Below, in pieces: positions 18,101-26,825 of a stretch of DNA of 42,432 bases. Source of the stretch: Oligoflexia bacterium. GTDB lineage: Bacteria > Bdellovibrionota > UBA1018 > CAIPTA01 > JAALKR01. Each line of letters opens with the position of its first letter. Within the stretch, counting starts at the first letter, position 1. The stretch covers positions 1-42,432 of the forward strand of contig JAALKR010000016.1 in assembly GCA_011087955.1 (NCBI GenBank). Direction: 5' to 3'. The notes beneath the pieces are model-generated. The model ran no database searches, was not told the origin of the DNA, and worked only from the letters and a program-made list of their open reading frames with translations. The translations under genes were made by a program, and so were the position numbers.

Positions 18101-19499
18101 CTATTAAACGCTCCGGAACCACACTGTGGTTCGGCCCAAACTGGCGACTTTCTGGCTCTGCCAAGCTCAATTGTACAATTGGTTTACTGTTGTGACCGTA
18201 GGCTTCTGCCATGGCAGAAGTGGATTCTACAGGGCTATAGCGGTTAACAATTTTTTCGAGCAAACCACCCCAAACAGTGACGCCGCCCCAAAGGACTTTG
18301 CCATTGCGAACGTCGGCAGCAATCATACCCACACCAAGTGGTGCGTACATGGAGGTTTCTATGTCGTCAACCCAGGTAATGCCTGGATAGCGCAAATCAA
18401 ATGTATATTTAGCGCCATCCCGATAAGCTATCTCGAACGGACGACCGTGGCCAATCTTCTCAAAGGTGTCATTCCAGTGATTAATAACGTCTTTACCAAT
18501 TTGCTTATAGGCGCGAGGGAAATTATTTAAATGGATTGTATGCTTTTTACGCGTGTCCCATTTTGCCGCATATAGGATTTGGTCATTACCATTGACCTTT
18601 TCACCCATGATATGCAGCACGTTAAGGTGTTTGGCATTACGTTGATTATACGGTGTTTGTTTAAAGCTTGGGTCATGCTTAAACTCTAAGAAGTTGAAAC
18701 GGAATCGACCCTGCATGCGAGACCCATAAAGGCCATGAGTTGCAGTCAGAGTGAAACCTAAGAAATTATTTTCATAGTCCCATTCGATATCTTCAATTTT
18801 ATCCACATCATGGCCGCCCCAAAACAGATCCATCGCCCATTCTTTGATTTTCATGCCGCGAAGGTCTAGTGTCATAGAAGGTCGTTGTGACCAGTGGTCT
18901 TGGCTAGTGTTTTCAATATACTTCGATTTCTGTTCGCGGCCGTACTTATCTCTCGGGTGCTCGTAGTGGTAGTGCTTCGTGATTGGGATTGTGATGACAT
19001 TAGGCCATAGAGAGCGATCATCTACCTTTGAAGGAATGACCATGCGGCCAACTAGCTCATTTTCAGTAATTGTGAATTCGATATTACAGTGTTCTGCATA
19101 GTTGTAGTGGTCAAATATGTAGTTACCCCACTTTCCCGCAGTCGATTCTGGTGACCAACCACAGAGGAATGTTCTGGGCTTGAGAACTGTCTTAGAAACC
19201 TCTTTCCAGCCATTGTTCTTAGCAAATTTGCTTAGTTTTGGTTGTTCATGCTCTTGGGCCAATAAATTGCCTTTATCTCGTACAAGGAGATTAAGCTTTC
19301 GAGCCGTATCGATTGTAACCTTCGTGCCCTGATTTTCATTTGTATAGAAAGTTTGAGTGATGATCGTTTGGAAAAAGCTCTTACCAACACCGAACTCTGT
19401 AGGAACTGGTTGCTCCTCCGGCGGTGTTATGTAGGAACAGCTTGCCAAGGTTAGGGTAATAAAGAGTAAGGGAGAAAGTGACTTAAATAATCTAATCAT
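15162..19499 (-). CDS. Lipoprotein zinc metalloprotease, metzincin type (DUF5117/DUF4953-like), 1445 aa
   Basis: A lipoprotein signal peptide (MIRLFKSLSPLLFITLTLASC, lipid on Cys21) precedes a very long mature protein. Residues 736-746 read HEVGHMIGLGH, the metzincin zinc motif HExxHxxGxxH with catalytic Glu737. Met786 in TTVMGY, 40 residues later, fits the Met-turn. The preceding segment ('HWNDTFEKIGHGRPFEIAY', 'WVDDIETSMYAPLGVG', 'DVRNGKVLWGG') is the layout of the large zinc-dependent metalloproteases with DUF5117 and DUF4953 known from Bacteroidetes and proteobacteria. About 650 residues follow the catalytic core with no motif I recognise. It probably cleaves proteins at the outer membrane or cell surface. 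It is the first gene of the lipoprotein block; a possible promoter lies about 75-100 bp upstream. The 3' end is 20 bp from the next gene. Confidence 0.85.
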   Translation of the reverse strand: MIRLFKSLSPLLFITLTLASCSYITPPEEQPVPTEFGVGKSFFQTIITQTFYTNENQGTKVTIDTARKLNLLVRDKGNLLAQEHEQPKLSKFAKNNGWKEVSKTVLKPRTFLCGWSPESTAGKWGNYIFDHYNYAEHCNIEFTITENELVGRMVIPSKVDDRSLWPNVITIPITKHYHYEHPRDKYGREQKSKYIENTSQDHWSQRPSMTLDLRGMKIKEWAMDLFWGGHDVDKIEDIEWDYENNFLGFTLTATHGLYGSRMQGRFRFNFLEFKHDPSFKQTPYNQRNAKHLNVLHIMGEKVNGNDQILYAAKWDTRKKHTIHLNNFPRAYKQIGKDVINHWNDTFEKIGHGRPFEIAYRDGAKYTFDLRYPGITWVDDIETSMYAPLGVGMIAADVRNGKVLWGGVTVWGGLLEKIVNRYSPVESTSAMAEAYGHNSKPIVQLSLAEPESRQFGPNHSVVPERLIETPSREDAREMVREALRSKRESLLHYKNLMEALPQDMTARLEAMEKVFNDASDFASHNPVRSLIMEHSEAAIFEDLERYRFETGSGNSIPDGRLMITVDDRSVDLSIAQGGNNLLDRLNINTDIARQLSEVTRALNGENGYVDILAKDFIAQANKFHHEHRNYPSRQEFFNFDNFQKLIGFPTLKESADSLPFRSPKEKEAFISKGLPLTKAVAAEHLGKTIAGTGVSAAAFDMDRKASQVALQYQMGFERYGKNKIEALRPFAKDLLLHEVGHMIGLGHNFKENILPERGTVPSKYLDGKGGLIDRAKNHDMINYTTVMGYKNGVTDVITDYDDLKPGPMDELVLRYLYNQEYPAIPNDAVKVAAADTDFKFAKLGEDGIIHKQLVRVTYNDCSLDKGINPQSASLTDFNQCSQSEKEMIVPDMRTAEEELRAQNKIMINAQSEPYKLSYFPHCNDFTASMSYDPYCNRWDRGYDALTLTQSYLDDYKAQITKSIYAFTDGKESEHPSWQQYRLWVNSLRTFGRARVFYDYMRQKFDSEIAYVLNGVGENKKIKTFLQFSKACQDGVDRAEIDNPALYELFHSDTPESQEIKSLCQASKLFISELNDYLQMSGPDYNFIDRFDRYISYSIFGGEGRMSWGAAFGKWKELSRMPIKTPALYTLTLPFPYVSWAGWVFPITQYTSNDGMFLMNTLYPKEYTEALAGTVAQNITFANIGQSKRTAIGKAVQTLGFLLPFNYFSNDALDVPTQYTKNLRSQANYKYNWAAVEINALRDKTNEQKVRKFKGSIYNLWGRGSEQIPEIYMYRENRTIIIPPSGSLILPYSDIRWYSKSGGYYWIIKLDYEDDYFDRLKTHSVRRTLESRYYKTMKACIEGKERSGLKYYFNDSISKKKFPGFDFPDTIYEHETSRNEFHESVRTYFDLYEANEGADGLKVLNTKPDPNACTAALRGQKVLVMAASAMNGYMFLDMLDYMEKDLQ

Positions 19500-19571
19500 T
19501 ACACATACTTTCTAGTGGCCACGGACTATCAGTCGTTTAAGCTTCAAGTTTCAGTTTTAAACCTGAGGGGA

Positions 19572-19600
19572 TGTATACCATAAAAATTAATGCAATGCAA
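19572..19600 (-). promoter_or_regulatory. Candidate sigma70-type promoter for the giant lipoprotein block
   Basis: On the minus strand TTGCAT (19595-19600) and TATACA (19572-19577) are separated by exactly 17 bases. Each matches its consensus only partly (3/6 and 4/6). A start site here would leave a leader of about 65-70 nt before the ATG at 19499. Confidence 0.35.
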
Positions 19601-19880
19601 AAAAATTCTAAGGTTCTCGCCAGATAACCTGGCAATATTTACAATGCTTAGGGAGTATGAAAGCTTAGAAATGTGAAAGCTCCATCAAGGTTTTCAGCAT
19701 TATGCCCCAGGCTCCCAGCTCATCCGCATTCGATTCTCCTACCATAAGAAACAAATGGAGAAATTAAAATTTGCAAAAGTGACACTTGCTCCTAAGGTGG
19801 GTGTCCAATTAGCGAAAGCAAACCATGTGTTGCCTAACCCCAAATGGCTTGCTGAATTTCTTCGCGCATTTGAATCATGA

Positions 19881-20235
19881 AACACACAATATGTTGTGGT
19901 GGTGGGGAAAAAGAAAAAATATGCGTGCCCTACGTGTTCAGAATGTATGAAGCAAGCGAGGGCTGAAAGTATTTTGCCTGGGACGATCGCAACAAGTGAA
20001 CTCCTCTCTTACATTATCTTCTCGAAGTTCTTTCAGGGTTTACCACTGTATCGTCTAGAAGAGCTCTTGGGGTTCCCCAGGCCTGAGCTCGAAGGTTTTA
20101 TGAGTAGCGGCAAAAATTAATGGTAAAGATCCGTACCAGGTATTGAAAACAGTTTTTGACCTATTATCCAAAGCAGAAACGATCGATGAATACGAGAAGC
20201 TGGCTGATGTTTTGATCGTCGTGTGGAACGGATAG
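19881..20235 (+). pseudogene. tnpC: IS66-family transposase (tnpC) remnant with an internal deletion
   Basis: Two pieces of an IS66 TnpC-type transposase remain. The first (to about 20105) contains the zinc-finger start (KKKKYACPTC), then ILPGTIATSELLSYIIFSKF and LPLYRLEELLG, which correspond to the IS66 zinc-finger and the beginning of the DDE domain. The second, in another frame (about 20107-20235), reads AAKINGKDPYQVLKTVFDLL and AETIDEYEKLADVL, matching the extreme C-terminus of IS66 transposases (NGxxPxxYLxxVLxxLPxA pattern). The middle with the catalytic DDE residues is gone and the frames differ, so it is inactive. A short open stretch just before it (to TGA at 19878-19880, ending NPKWLAEFLRAFES) may be the tail of the accessory tnpA gene, but that is uncertain. 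Confidence 0.75.
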
Positions 20236-20377
20236 GACTCTTCCAGTTTCTCAATCATAAATAAGGCTAGATCTTCGCGCTCAAGCTGATCATCCGGCTC
20301 TAAAAGATAGGCCGTGATTGCCTTGGCAAACCTCTTGATGGCCGGCATTGCAGGTTTCGACGTCATCGAAGAAGCTC

Positions 20378-20464
20378 AGAGTTATAAAAATAAGAGTTAT
20401 AAAAATCCGTTTCCGTGTGCAGTTAAACCTAATCTGCTTCCGTGTGAAATTAAATCCTAATCTA
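20378..20464. repeat. Two adjacent families of short direct repeats
   Basis: AGAGTTATAAAAAT occurs at 20378-20391 and again at 20393-20406 (period 15). It is followed by two imperfect 26-27-bp units beginning TTCCGTGTG at 20411 and 20438 and ending CCTAATCT(G/A). A weaker third unit may follow near 20470-20485. Multiple short repeats of this kind occur at the ends of some insertion sequences (for example IS21-type elements), so this may be the end of a lost element; that is a guess. Confidence 0.65.
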
Positions 20465-20569
20465 CTTTCGCCTGTTTCCAGTTAGACATACAATATCAGG
20501 GTGAGGCTTTGCACATAGACACGTTAGACATAGTTAGAGTCTCGAATATAGCCAGGAGGGGAGCCCATT

Positions 20570-22120
20570 TTGTCACGAAATAGTCTATTTACCGGTGCCT
20601 TGACTCTTTTATTCATTATAACTGGATGCGCAAATCAAAGCAAACAGGGGAAGATACACAAATTATCGCATAAGCATTCGGAAGAAGCGATTGAGGATAT
20701 CTCGTCTCGCTCTGAGAAAGATTTTCAGGGCTTGGAAGCGCGTTTTGAAGAGATTGAAGATAGCTTGGAGAAAGAAGATCTTTCTCTAAACTCCGCAGCG
20801 GATAGACCAGAACATGCCTCTTCGCGTGCCGCCTCCGTGGATGGAATCAAATTAGAGTTCAATGATCATGTGAAGAAGTGGATTCGCTATTTTGCGGTTC
20901 GCTCTAAAGCTCGGTTTCAACGTCATTTGGATCGAGGTGAAAAATATCGAGACGTGGTGGAAGAGGTTCTTAGGCAACATGGCCTACCACCAGAACTGTA
21001 TTATTTAGCGATGATTGAAAGTGGATACTCAAATCATGCTCGAAGTCCGATGGCAGCTGTGGGTGCTTGGCAGTTTATTCCTGGTACTGGTCGTCGTTAT
21101 GGACTCGGTTTAAATCGTTACTTGGATGAAAGAAGAGACCCGATTCGAGCAACAGAAGCCGCGAGTCGCTACTTGACAGACTTGTTTAATGTATTCAACT
21201 CCTGGTACCTAGCGATGGCCGCATATAATGCAGGCGAAGGTAGGGTATTAAATGCAATAATGCGTGGAAATACCCGAGACTTTTGGGAGTTAGTACGAAT
21301 GAAAAAGCTTCCGCGAGAGACGAGAAGTTATGTACCAAAGTTTATGGCGGCGGCCATTATCGGTCGGAACCCGGAACGGTTTGGGTTCCGTACGCCCAGG
21401 GCTGAGCCGTACCCGGATGTTACTGCAGTAGAGCTACCCTCTCCAATTAGCTTGAAGGCTATTGCTCGCGAATCTAATATTTCGCTGAATCAGTTAAAGA
21501 AGGTGAATGCCCATTTACTTCGTGGAGTCACTTCGCCGAATAAGCGGACTTACGATGTGTGGATTCCATCCAAGCTAGTGGCTTCTGTCAAGAAAGTGCG
21601 TAAAAGCTTAGTTTCTCACCGAATTGCCAAATTGAGTAAGCTGGCACTCAATCGCAGAAATCCGAATTACCACCGAGTGAAGCGAGGTGAGTCCTTGTCC
21701 AGTATTGCAAGTAAATACCGTATCAGCTTGAGTGAATTAAAGCGGGCCAATCGTTTGAACGGGAACCGAATTATTGCGGGCTCCCGATTGCGGGTGGCCT
21801 CTAGTGGATATCAGAGGAGCCAAGGCTCGAAACATAGAGTGCGCCGAGGGGAGACTTTGTCTTCGATTGCTCGGAAATATGATATGACGATCACCGAAAT
21901 TCGCTCGAAGAATGGTCTACGCTCCAATCGAATTTATGCCGGACAGCAGTTATCAGTTCGAGTGAGCAAACAGGCAAAAATTCATGTTGTTCGCCGAGGA
22001 GAGAGTCTCTTTCGAATTGCAAAGAAATATGGCCAAAGTGTGAAAAGGATTATGCGTTTGAATCAAATGACGACAAAAACAATCTATCCTGGAACACACC
22101 TCATAGTTGCCCAGCGCTAG
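20570..22120 (+). CDS. mltD: MltD-like membrane-bound lytic murein transglycosylase with three LysM domains
   Basis: 516 residues starting at TTG 20570, with AGGAGG ten bases upstream; a lipoprotein signal (MSRNSLFTGALTLLFIITGC, lipid on Cys20) confirms the start. Residues about 110-275 form the SLT (lysozyme-like) domain: catalytic Glu150 in AMIESGYSN, then the conserved GAWQFIPGTGRRYGL and YNAGEGRV motifs. Three C-terminal LysM repeats begin near 367, 421 and 471 (HRVKRGESLSSIA, HRVRRGETLSSIA, HVVRRGESLFRIA); a divergent LysM-like segment lies near 285-330. The enzyme cuts the MurNAc-GlcNAc bond with 1,6-anhydro ring formation; LysM domains bind peptidoglycan. It is anchored by lipid, probably at the outer membrane. 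It converges on the EamA gene with only two bases between the stop codons. Confidence 0.93.
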   Translation: MSRNSLFTGALTLLFIITGCANQSKQGKIHKLSHKHSEEAIEDISSRSEKDFQGLEARFEEIEDSLEKEDLSLNSAADRPEHASSRAASVDGIKLEFNDHVKKWIRYFAVRSKARFQRHLDRGEKYRDVVEEVLRQHGLPPELYYLAMIESGYSNHARSPMAAVGAWQFIPGTGRRYGLGLNRYLDERRDPIRATEAASRYLTDLFNVFNSWYLAMAAYNAGEGRVLNAIMRGNTRDFWELVRMKKLPRETRSYVPKFMAAAIIGRNPERFGFRTPRAEPYPDVTAVELPSPISLKAIARESNISLNQLKKVNAHLLRGVTSPNKRTYDVWIPSKLVASVKKVRKSLVSHRIAKLSKLALNRRNPNYHRVKRGESLSSIASKYRISLSELKRANRLNGNRIIAGSRLRVASSGYQRSQGSKHRVRRGETLSSIARKYDMTITEIRSKNGLRSNRIYAGQQLSVRVSKQAKIHVVRRGESLFRIAKKYGQSVKRIMRLNQMTTKTIYPGTHLIVAQR

Positions 22121-22122
22121 TC

Positions 22123-23010
22123 CTAAAGGCGGTCAGCTAGCAATACTAGAAGAGTTCCAATTATAAGTCCGACGGTCCCTATGATCTTTTTCCGCGTGAG
22201 TGATTCTCGGAAGAAGATTAAACCGCCGGCGAGGGCGCCAATTAATCCGAAAGATCGTTTTAGTGCCTCAAACAATGCAACTTCATAGACGCGGATAACG
22301 AGCAACTGAAAGAAGAGTGCAGAGCAGGCGGCTACACCCGCGATAAATAGGAGGCGTCTATTTTCTTTCGCCATTGCCCAAAGTGAGTTCGTTGCTGGTC
22401 TAGTGCTCACAAAGAAACGACCAAGAAGAAGTAATCCAACGAAGAAGCATTGTATTCCAGCATGCATCGAAGGGGTAGTATAGCGAATGCAAAGCTTATC
22501 GGTGACGGGAGTGATGGACCAAAGAAGCGCAACGCCTACCATCATTAATAGTCCAACCTTTACCACTTTTTGTTCCGCCCCCCCGTCTCCTTCATCTAGT
22601 CTTTGGATTTGATAGGTGGAGGCAACAATGACAAGGATCCCGAGCATCTGTGGCCATAGGAGTAATTCGTTTAGTATGACCCAAGAGCTGAGTGAGGAAA
22701 ATACTGGCGTAAAGGAGAGCATGGGAATCGCGAGTGACACCGGTGCTCGACGCAAGGACTCTAAAAAGAGGACATTGGCGACAAGGTTTAATAGGATCGA
22801 AGCGATTGCCGGCCGCCAATAGTTCTCCACCGATTCAATCGAAAACCCTTCCCAACTAGCGATAGCGGCAAAAAGGGGTACTTGCACCATCATCAATAGG
22901 ATGACCACTTCCGTGGCAGGAAGTCGATTGGCTAAGCCCTTGCGAGCAAGGTCAAAGCCGGTCCATGAGATCGAGGAAAGAAGGAGTTGTCCGAATATAA
23001 CTGGAGTCAT
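22123..23010 (-). CDS. EamA/DMT-superfamily inner-membrane transporter
   Basis: 295 residues with about ten hydrophobic segments arranged as two five-helix EamA repeats (residues about 1-140 and 155-295). The internal duplication is visible as a proline- and glycine-marked hydrophobic pattern ([20 protein letters not shown] in the first half and [19 protein letters not shown] in the second). Relatives export metabolites such as amino acids; the substrate cannot be told here. GAAG lies about eight bases before the ATG. The start codon directly abuts the metH start on the other strand (shared CATATG), so promoter elements for each must lie inside the other's coding region. Because of that arrangement a role linked to methionine metabolism is possible but unproven. 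Confidence 0.85.
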   Translation of the reverse strand: MTPVIFGQLLLSSISWTGFDLARKGLANRLPATEVVILLMMVQVPLFAAIASWEGFSIESVENYWRPAIASILLNLVANVLFLESLRRAPVSLAIPMLSFTPVFSSLSSWVILNELLLWPQMLGILVIVASTYQIQRLDEGDGGAEQKVVKVGLLMMVGVALLWSITPVTDKLCIRYTTPSMHAGIQCFFVGLLLLGRFFVSTRPATNSLWAMAKENRRLLFIAGVAACSALFFQLLVIRVYEVALFEALKRSFGLIGALAGGLIFFRESLTRKKIIGTVGLIIGTLLVLLADRL

Positions 23011-26000
23011 ATGATTACTTCTATAGTATCAAGCTCTATGGATAAAGTTCTAAGAGACAAACCTCTCAGCCCAGCTGGAAAAGAACTCAAAGCACTCGCA
23101 GCGCAGCGCATTGTTATCCTGGATGGAGCAATGGGTACGATGGTCCAGTCCTACAAGCTCGAAGAAGCTGATTTTTGTGGGACTTTATTTGCAGATCACG
23201 ACAAGGATCTTAAGGGCAATAATGACCTGCTCTGCCTCACGAAACCGGAGATCATCCGTGAAATTCATGAAAAATTTTTAGATGCTGGTGCGGACATTAT
23301 CGAAACAAATACATTTTCAGGAACGCGTATTGCCCAGGCAGACTATGGTTTGGAGTCGTCGGTTCGCGATATCAATATTGCGGCGGCTAGGATAGCAAAG
23401 GAAGCCTGCGCGGCTATGAGGGCAAAGGATCCGAATCGAAAATGTTACGTTGCAGGGGCATTGGGACCTACAAATCGTACGGCAAGTATTTCTCCAGATG
23501 TCAATAATCCAGCTTTTCGTACGGTGAGTTTCGATGAGCTGGTTGATGCTTACTATGAACAGGCGAAAGCCTTGGTTGAAGGTGGCGTGGATGCTTTACT
23601 TCCGGAAACTACTTTCGATACGCTCAATCTAAAGGCAGCAATTTTTGCGGTTGAAAAACTACACTCAGAATTGCGAGAACGATTACCGCTCATGCTCTCT
23701 GTGACAATTACAGATAATTCCGGTCGCACGCTTAGTGGGCAAACGGTAGAGGCCTTTTGGCATTCTATCCGACATGCGGAACCGCTTTCCGTAGGAATTA
23801 ATTGTGCACTCGGTGCTGGGGAAATGCGCCCCTATATCGAAGCACTGTCGGAGATCGCTGATACGAGAATTTCTTGTTACCCGAATGCGGGCTTGCCAAA
23901 TCCTCTATCTGAAACTGGCTATGATGAGACGCCAGAAGCAATGGCCAGTTGTATTAAGGACTTTGCAGAAAGTGGTTTTTTAAATTTTGTTGGCGGTTGT
24001 TGTGGCACAACGCCGGACTACATTTACAATATAGCCCAGGCGGTCGCCTCATTTGCGCCCAGGAAAATACCCAGCCCAGGGAATGCTTCTCGCTATTCCG
24101 GTCTAGAACTTTTGACGCTTCCTTATGAGAGGGAGGTTCCGTTCATGATGGTTGGGGAGCGGACAAATGTTACCGGCTCTCCAAAGTTTGCACGGCTTAT
24201 TCGGGAAGACAATTACGAAGCTGCTTTAGAGGTTGCAAAGCAACAGGTTGAAAATGGTGCGAATATTCTAGATGTAAATTTCGATGAAGGATTGCTCGAT
24301 AGCGAAGCCTGTATGACTCGATTTTTGAATTTGATAGCCTCGGAGCCGGACATCGCTCGCGTTCCGATTATGATTGATTCTTCAAAGTGGTCGGTGATCG
24401 AAGCCGGACTGAAGTGTGTTCAGGGAAAAGCAATTATTAATTCCATCTCACTCAAGGAAGGAGAAGAGGAATTTAAACGACAGGCTAGACTTGCTTTGCA
24501 GTACGGCGCGGCGGTTATCGTTATGGCTTTTGATGAAGAGGGGCAAGCGGCGGAAAAAGACGATAAGGTTCGTATTTGTCAGCGCACATTTAAAATCCTC
24601 ACCGAAGCGGTAGGTATGGATGCCTCAGACATTATTTTTGATCCAAATATTCTTACGGTTGCCACGGGAATAGAGGAGCACAATAACTACGCCGTGAATT
24701 TTATGGAGGCAGTGCGCGAAATTAAATCCACATGTCCAGGGGTGCGGACTTCGGGGGGCATAAGTAATATATCCTTTTCTTTTCGAGGAAATAATATTGT
24801 TCGGGAAGCAATGCATTCGGCATTTCTCCACCACGGGATTCAAGCGGGCCTCGATATGGGGATTGTCAATGCAGGAATGTTGGATGTCTACGAAGAGATT
24901 GATCCTAAATTACTCGAATGTGTAGAAGACGTTTTGCTCAATCGTCGAGAAGATGCGACGGAGCGTTTAGTTGATCTTGCCGAAGCGGTGAAAGATAAGT
25001 CCAAGGAGCGCAAGAACACGCAGGATCTTTCTTGGCGAGAAGCTCCAGTGGCCGAACGCTTAAAGCACGCATTGGTGAAAGGGGTAGACTCTTTTATTGA
25101 AGAGGATACGGAGGAAGCGCGGAAGAGTCATGAGCGCCCTTTGCATGTAATTGAAGGCCCACTTATGGATGGTATGAAAGTGGTCGGAGAATTATTTGGT
25201 GCCGGAAAGATGTTTTTGCCTCAAGTAGTAAAGTCCGCGCGAGTGATGAAGAAGGCGGTAGCCCACCTGACTCCATTTATGGAAGAGGAAGAGGATACGG
25301 AGGTGAGAGCGGGTCGTATGGTTCTAGCCACAGTGAAGGGCGACGTACATGATATTGGCAAGAATATTGTAGCCGTTGTGTTGCGCTGTAATGGTTATGA
25401 AGTGAAGGATTTGGGCGTTATGGTAAGTTGCGACCAAATTTTAAAAGAGGCGAAAGAATTCAATGCAGATTTAATTGGCTTAAGTGGTTTGATTACACCG
25501 TCCTTAGATGAAATGGTTCGTAACGCTCGCGAAATGGAGCGGCTTGAATTTAAAATCCCACTTCTTATTGGCGGCGCAACAACCTCGCGAGCCCATACCG
25601 CAATTAAAATTGCCCCAAACTACTCGGGGCCGATCATGCACGTGATGGATGCCTCCCTTGTTGTGGAGGCTTGCGCTAAGGTCTTGGAGAAGGATAAGGC
25701 AAAGCATGAGGCCAATATTCGGGATTTACGAGCCGCGCAGGAGAGAGCCCGTAAACGCTTTGAGGAGAGTCAAGCAAAACAAGTACCTCTTACTCCCTAT
25801 AGCGAGGCAAAAACCGTTCGCAGTTTAAATTTAGACTTTTCGCCCGGAAAAATTGCTCAGCCGATTGAGCTTGGGGCTAAAACTATGTTGGTTCCCGTAG
25901 CAGACTTAGTCCCTTATATCGATTGGTCACCGTTTTTCTGGACTTGGGACCTGAAGGGGCTATTTCCTAAGATATTAGAGCACCCTAAATATGGTGAAGA

Positions 26001-26742
26001 GGCAAAGAAGCTGCATAAAGATGCGGAGTTAATGCTCGATCGAATTATTAGAGAGAAGCGGCTGCTTCCCAAGGCCGTGTCGGGCCTATGGCAAGCCAAG
26101 CGTGTTACCGAAGATACGATTGTGCTTTTCGATGCAGAGCAAAGTAAAGAAAGAATACGCTTTGAGTTTTTGAGGCAGCAGTCTGTGAATGCGGAAAAGC
26201 CTTGCCGCTCGCTTGCGGATTATATTTCTGGTTCAGAAACGGATTATATGGGCGCTTTTGCTGTCACAGCTGGGTCGCAAGTGGAGGATTTTGCCGCTGA
26301 ATTTGAGGAGAAGGGCGATGACTATAATTCAATTTTAGTAAAGTCGATTGGAGATCGACTTGCGGAAGCCTTGGCTGAATGGGCGCATGAGGAGATTCGC
26401 AAGCGTTGGGCCTATGGGGCCAAGGAGAGTTTATCCAAGGAAGAATTAGTTACAGAGTCTTACCGAGGAATTCGACCGGCACCGGGATATCCTTCTTGCC
26501 CAGACCACACAGAAAAGCGCAAGATTTGGGATTTACTTTCTGTTGAGTCGAAGATTGGTGCAAAGCTGACGGAAAACTGCGCGATGAGCCCTCCGTCGTC
26601 GGTCTCTGGGTATTATTTTGCCCACCCTGAATCGAAATATTTCCACTTAGGCAAGATAGGGCGCGATCAAGTCGAGAGCTATGCGGAGCGTAAAAACATG
26701 AGCATAACTGAAGTTGAAAAGTGGTTGTCTCCAAATTTTTAA
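23011..26742 (+). CDS. metH: Cobalamin-dependent methionine synthase
   Basis: 1243 residues, full length for MetH, with all four modules. The homocysteine-binding barrel carries zinc ligands Cys265 (GINCALGAG) and Cys330-Cys331 ([10 protein letters not shown]). The methyltetrahydrofolate (pterin-binding) barrel starts near 375 ([21 protein letters not shown]). The cobalamin cap and Rossmann domains follow near 665-900, with His780 in DVHDIGKNI as lower axial ligand. The C-terminal reactivation domain has Arg1155 in [12 protein letters not shown] for S-adenosylmethionine. It transfers methyl from 5-methyl-THF to homocysteine in the cytoplasm. ATG 23011 has GGAG four to five bases upstream and is preferred over TTG 22987 or ATG 23038. 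No cobalamin riboswitch is possible upstream because the region is coding sequence of the divergent exporter. Confidence 0.97.
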   Translation: MITSIVSSSMDKVLRDKPLSPAGKELKALAAQRIVILDGAMGTMVQSYKLEEADFCGTLFADHDKDLKGNNDLLCLTKPEIIREIHEKFLDAGADIIETNTFSGTRIAQADYGLESSVRDINIAAARIAKEACAAMRAKDPNRKCYVAGALGPTNRTASISPDVNNPAFRTVSFDELVDAYYEQAKALVEGGVDALLPETTFDTLNLKAAIFAVEKLHSELRERLPLMLSVTITDNSGRTLSGQTVEAFWHSIRHAEPLSVGINCALGAGEMRPYIEALSEIADTRISCYPNAGLPNPLSETGYDETPEAMASCIKDFAESGFLNFVGGCCGTTPDYIYNIAQAVASFAPRKIPSPGNASRYSGLELLTLPYEREVPFMMVGERTNVTGSPKFARLIREDNYEAALEVAKQQVENGANILDVNFDEGLLDSEACMTRFLNLIASEPDIARVPIMIDSSKWSVIEAGLKCVQGKAIINSISLKEGEEEFKRQARLALQYGAAVIVMAFDEEGQAAEKDDKVRICQRTFKILTEAVGMDASDIIFDPNILTVATGIEEHNNYAVNFMEAVREIKSTCPGVRTSGGISNISFSFRGNNIVREAMHSAFLHHGIQAGLDMGIVNAGMLDVYEEIDPKLLECVEDVLLNRREDATERLVDLAEAVKDKSKERKNTQDLSWREAPVAERLKHALVKGVDSFIEEDTEEARKSHERPLHVIEGPLMDGMKVVGELFGAGKMFLPQVVKSARVMKKAVAHLTPFMEEEEDTEVRAGRMVLATVKGDVHDIGKNIVAVVLRCNGYEVKDLGVMVSCDQILKEAKEFNADLIGLSGLITPSLDEMVRNAREMERLEFKIPLLIGGATTSRAHTAIKIAPNYSGPIMHVMDASLVVEACAKVLEKDKAKHEANIRDLRAAQERARKRFEESQAKQVPLTPYSEAKTVRSLNLDFSPGKIAQPIELGAKTMLVPVADLVPYIDWSPFFWTWDLKGLFPKILEHPKYGEEAKKLHKDAELMLDRIIREKRLLPKAVSGLWQAKRVTEDTIVLFDAEQSKERIRFEFLRQQSVNAEKPCRSLADYISGSETDYMGAFAVTAGSQVEDFAAEFEEKGDDYNSILVKSIGDRLAEALAEWAHEEIRKRWAYGAKESLSKEELVTESYRGIRPAPGYPSCPDHTEKRKIWDLLSVESKIGAKLTENCAMSPPSSVSGYYFAHPESKYFHLGKIGRDQVESYAERKNMSITEVEKWLSPNF

Positions 26743-26809
26743 TCAATTGACAAAGTAGCGTTTCTTGGTAGCTTTCACAAGAAAATTTGTATCTGTGAAT
26801 TATCTTCGT

Positions 26810-26820
26810 GGGGGGGGGGG
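26810..26820 (+). repeat. Homopolymeric run of 11 G in the ribosome-binding region of the subtilase
   Basis: Eleven consecutive G lie five bases before the ATG at 26826, exactly where the Shine-Dalgarno sequence should be. No other SD-like motif is present. Changes in run length would alter SD strength and spacing; such tracts are classic sites of slipped-strand phase variation. An upstream GTG at 26808 is in frame through the run only at this length. Confidence 0.9.
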
Positions 26821-26825
26821 CTATT

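Larger units (their letters stand above)
19501..20569. other. Intergenic region of about 1.07 kb with IS debris and short repeats
   Basis: The only long gene-free stretch in the window. It holds, left to right: the leader and candidate promoter of the minus-strand lipoprotein block (19501-19600), an unassigned stretch, the IS66 remnant (about 19788-20235), an unassigned 140-bp stretch, two kinds of short direct repeats (20378-20464), and the ribosome-binding region of the transglycosylase gene (AGGAGG at 20554-20559). I see no intact inverted terminal repeats or clear target-site duplication. Confidence 0.7.

Noticed and set aside
20055-20366. Minus-strand open frame of 103 codons
   Set aside because: Its second half is antisense to the C-terminal IS66 fragment and it has no recognisable domain or ribosome-binding site. 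Only the first ~44 codons (20236-20366) lie outside the remnant, so it may at most be a gene fragment.
22960-23010. Cobalamin riboswitch upstream of metH
   Set aside because: The region is coding sequence of the divergent exporter and I see no B12-box-like motif.
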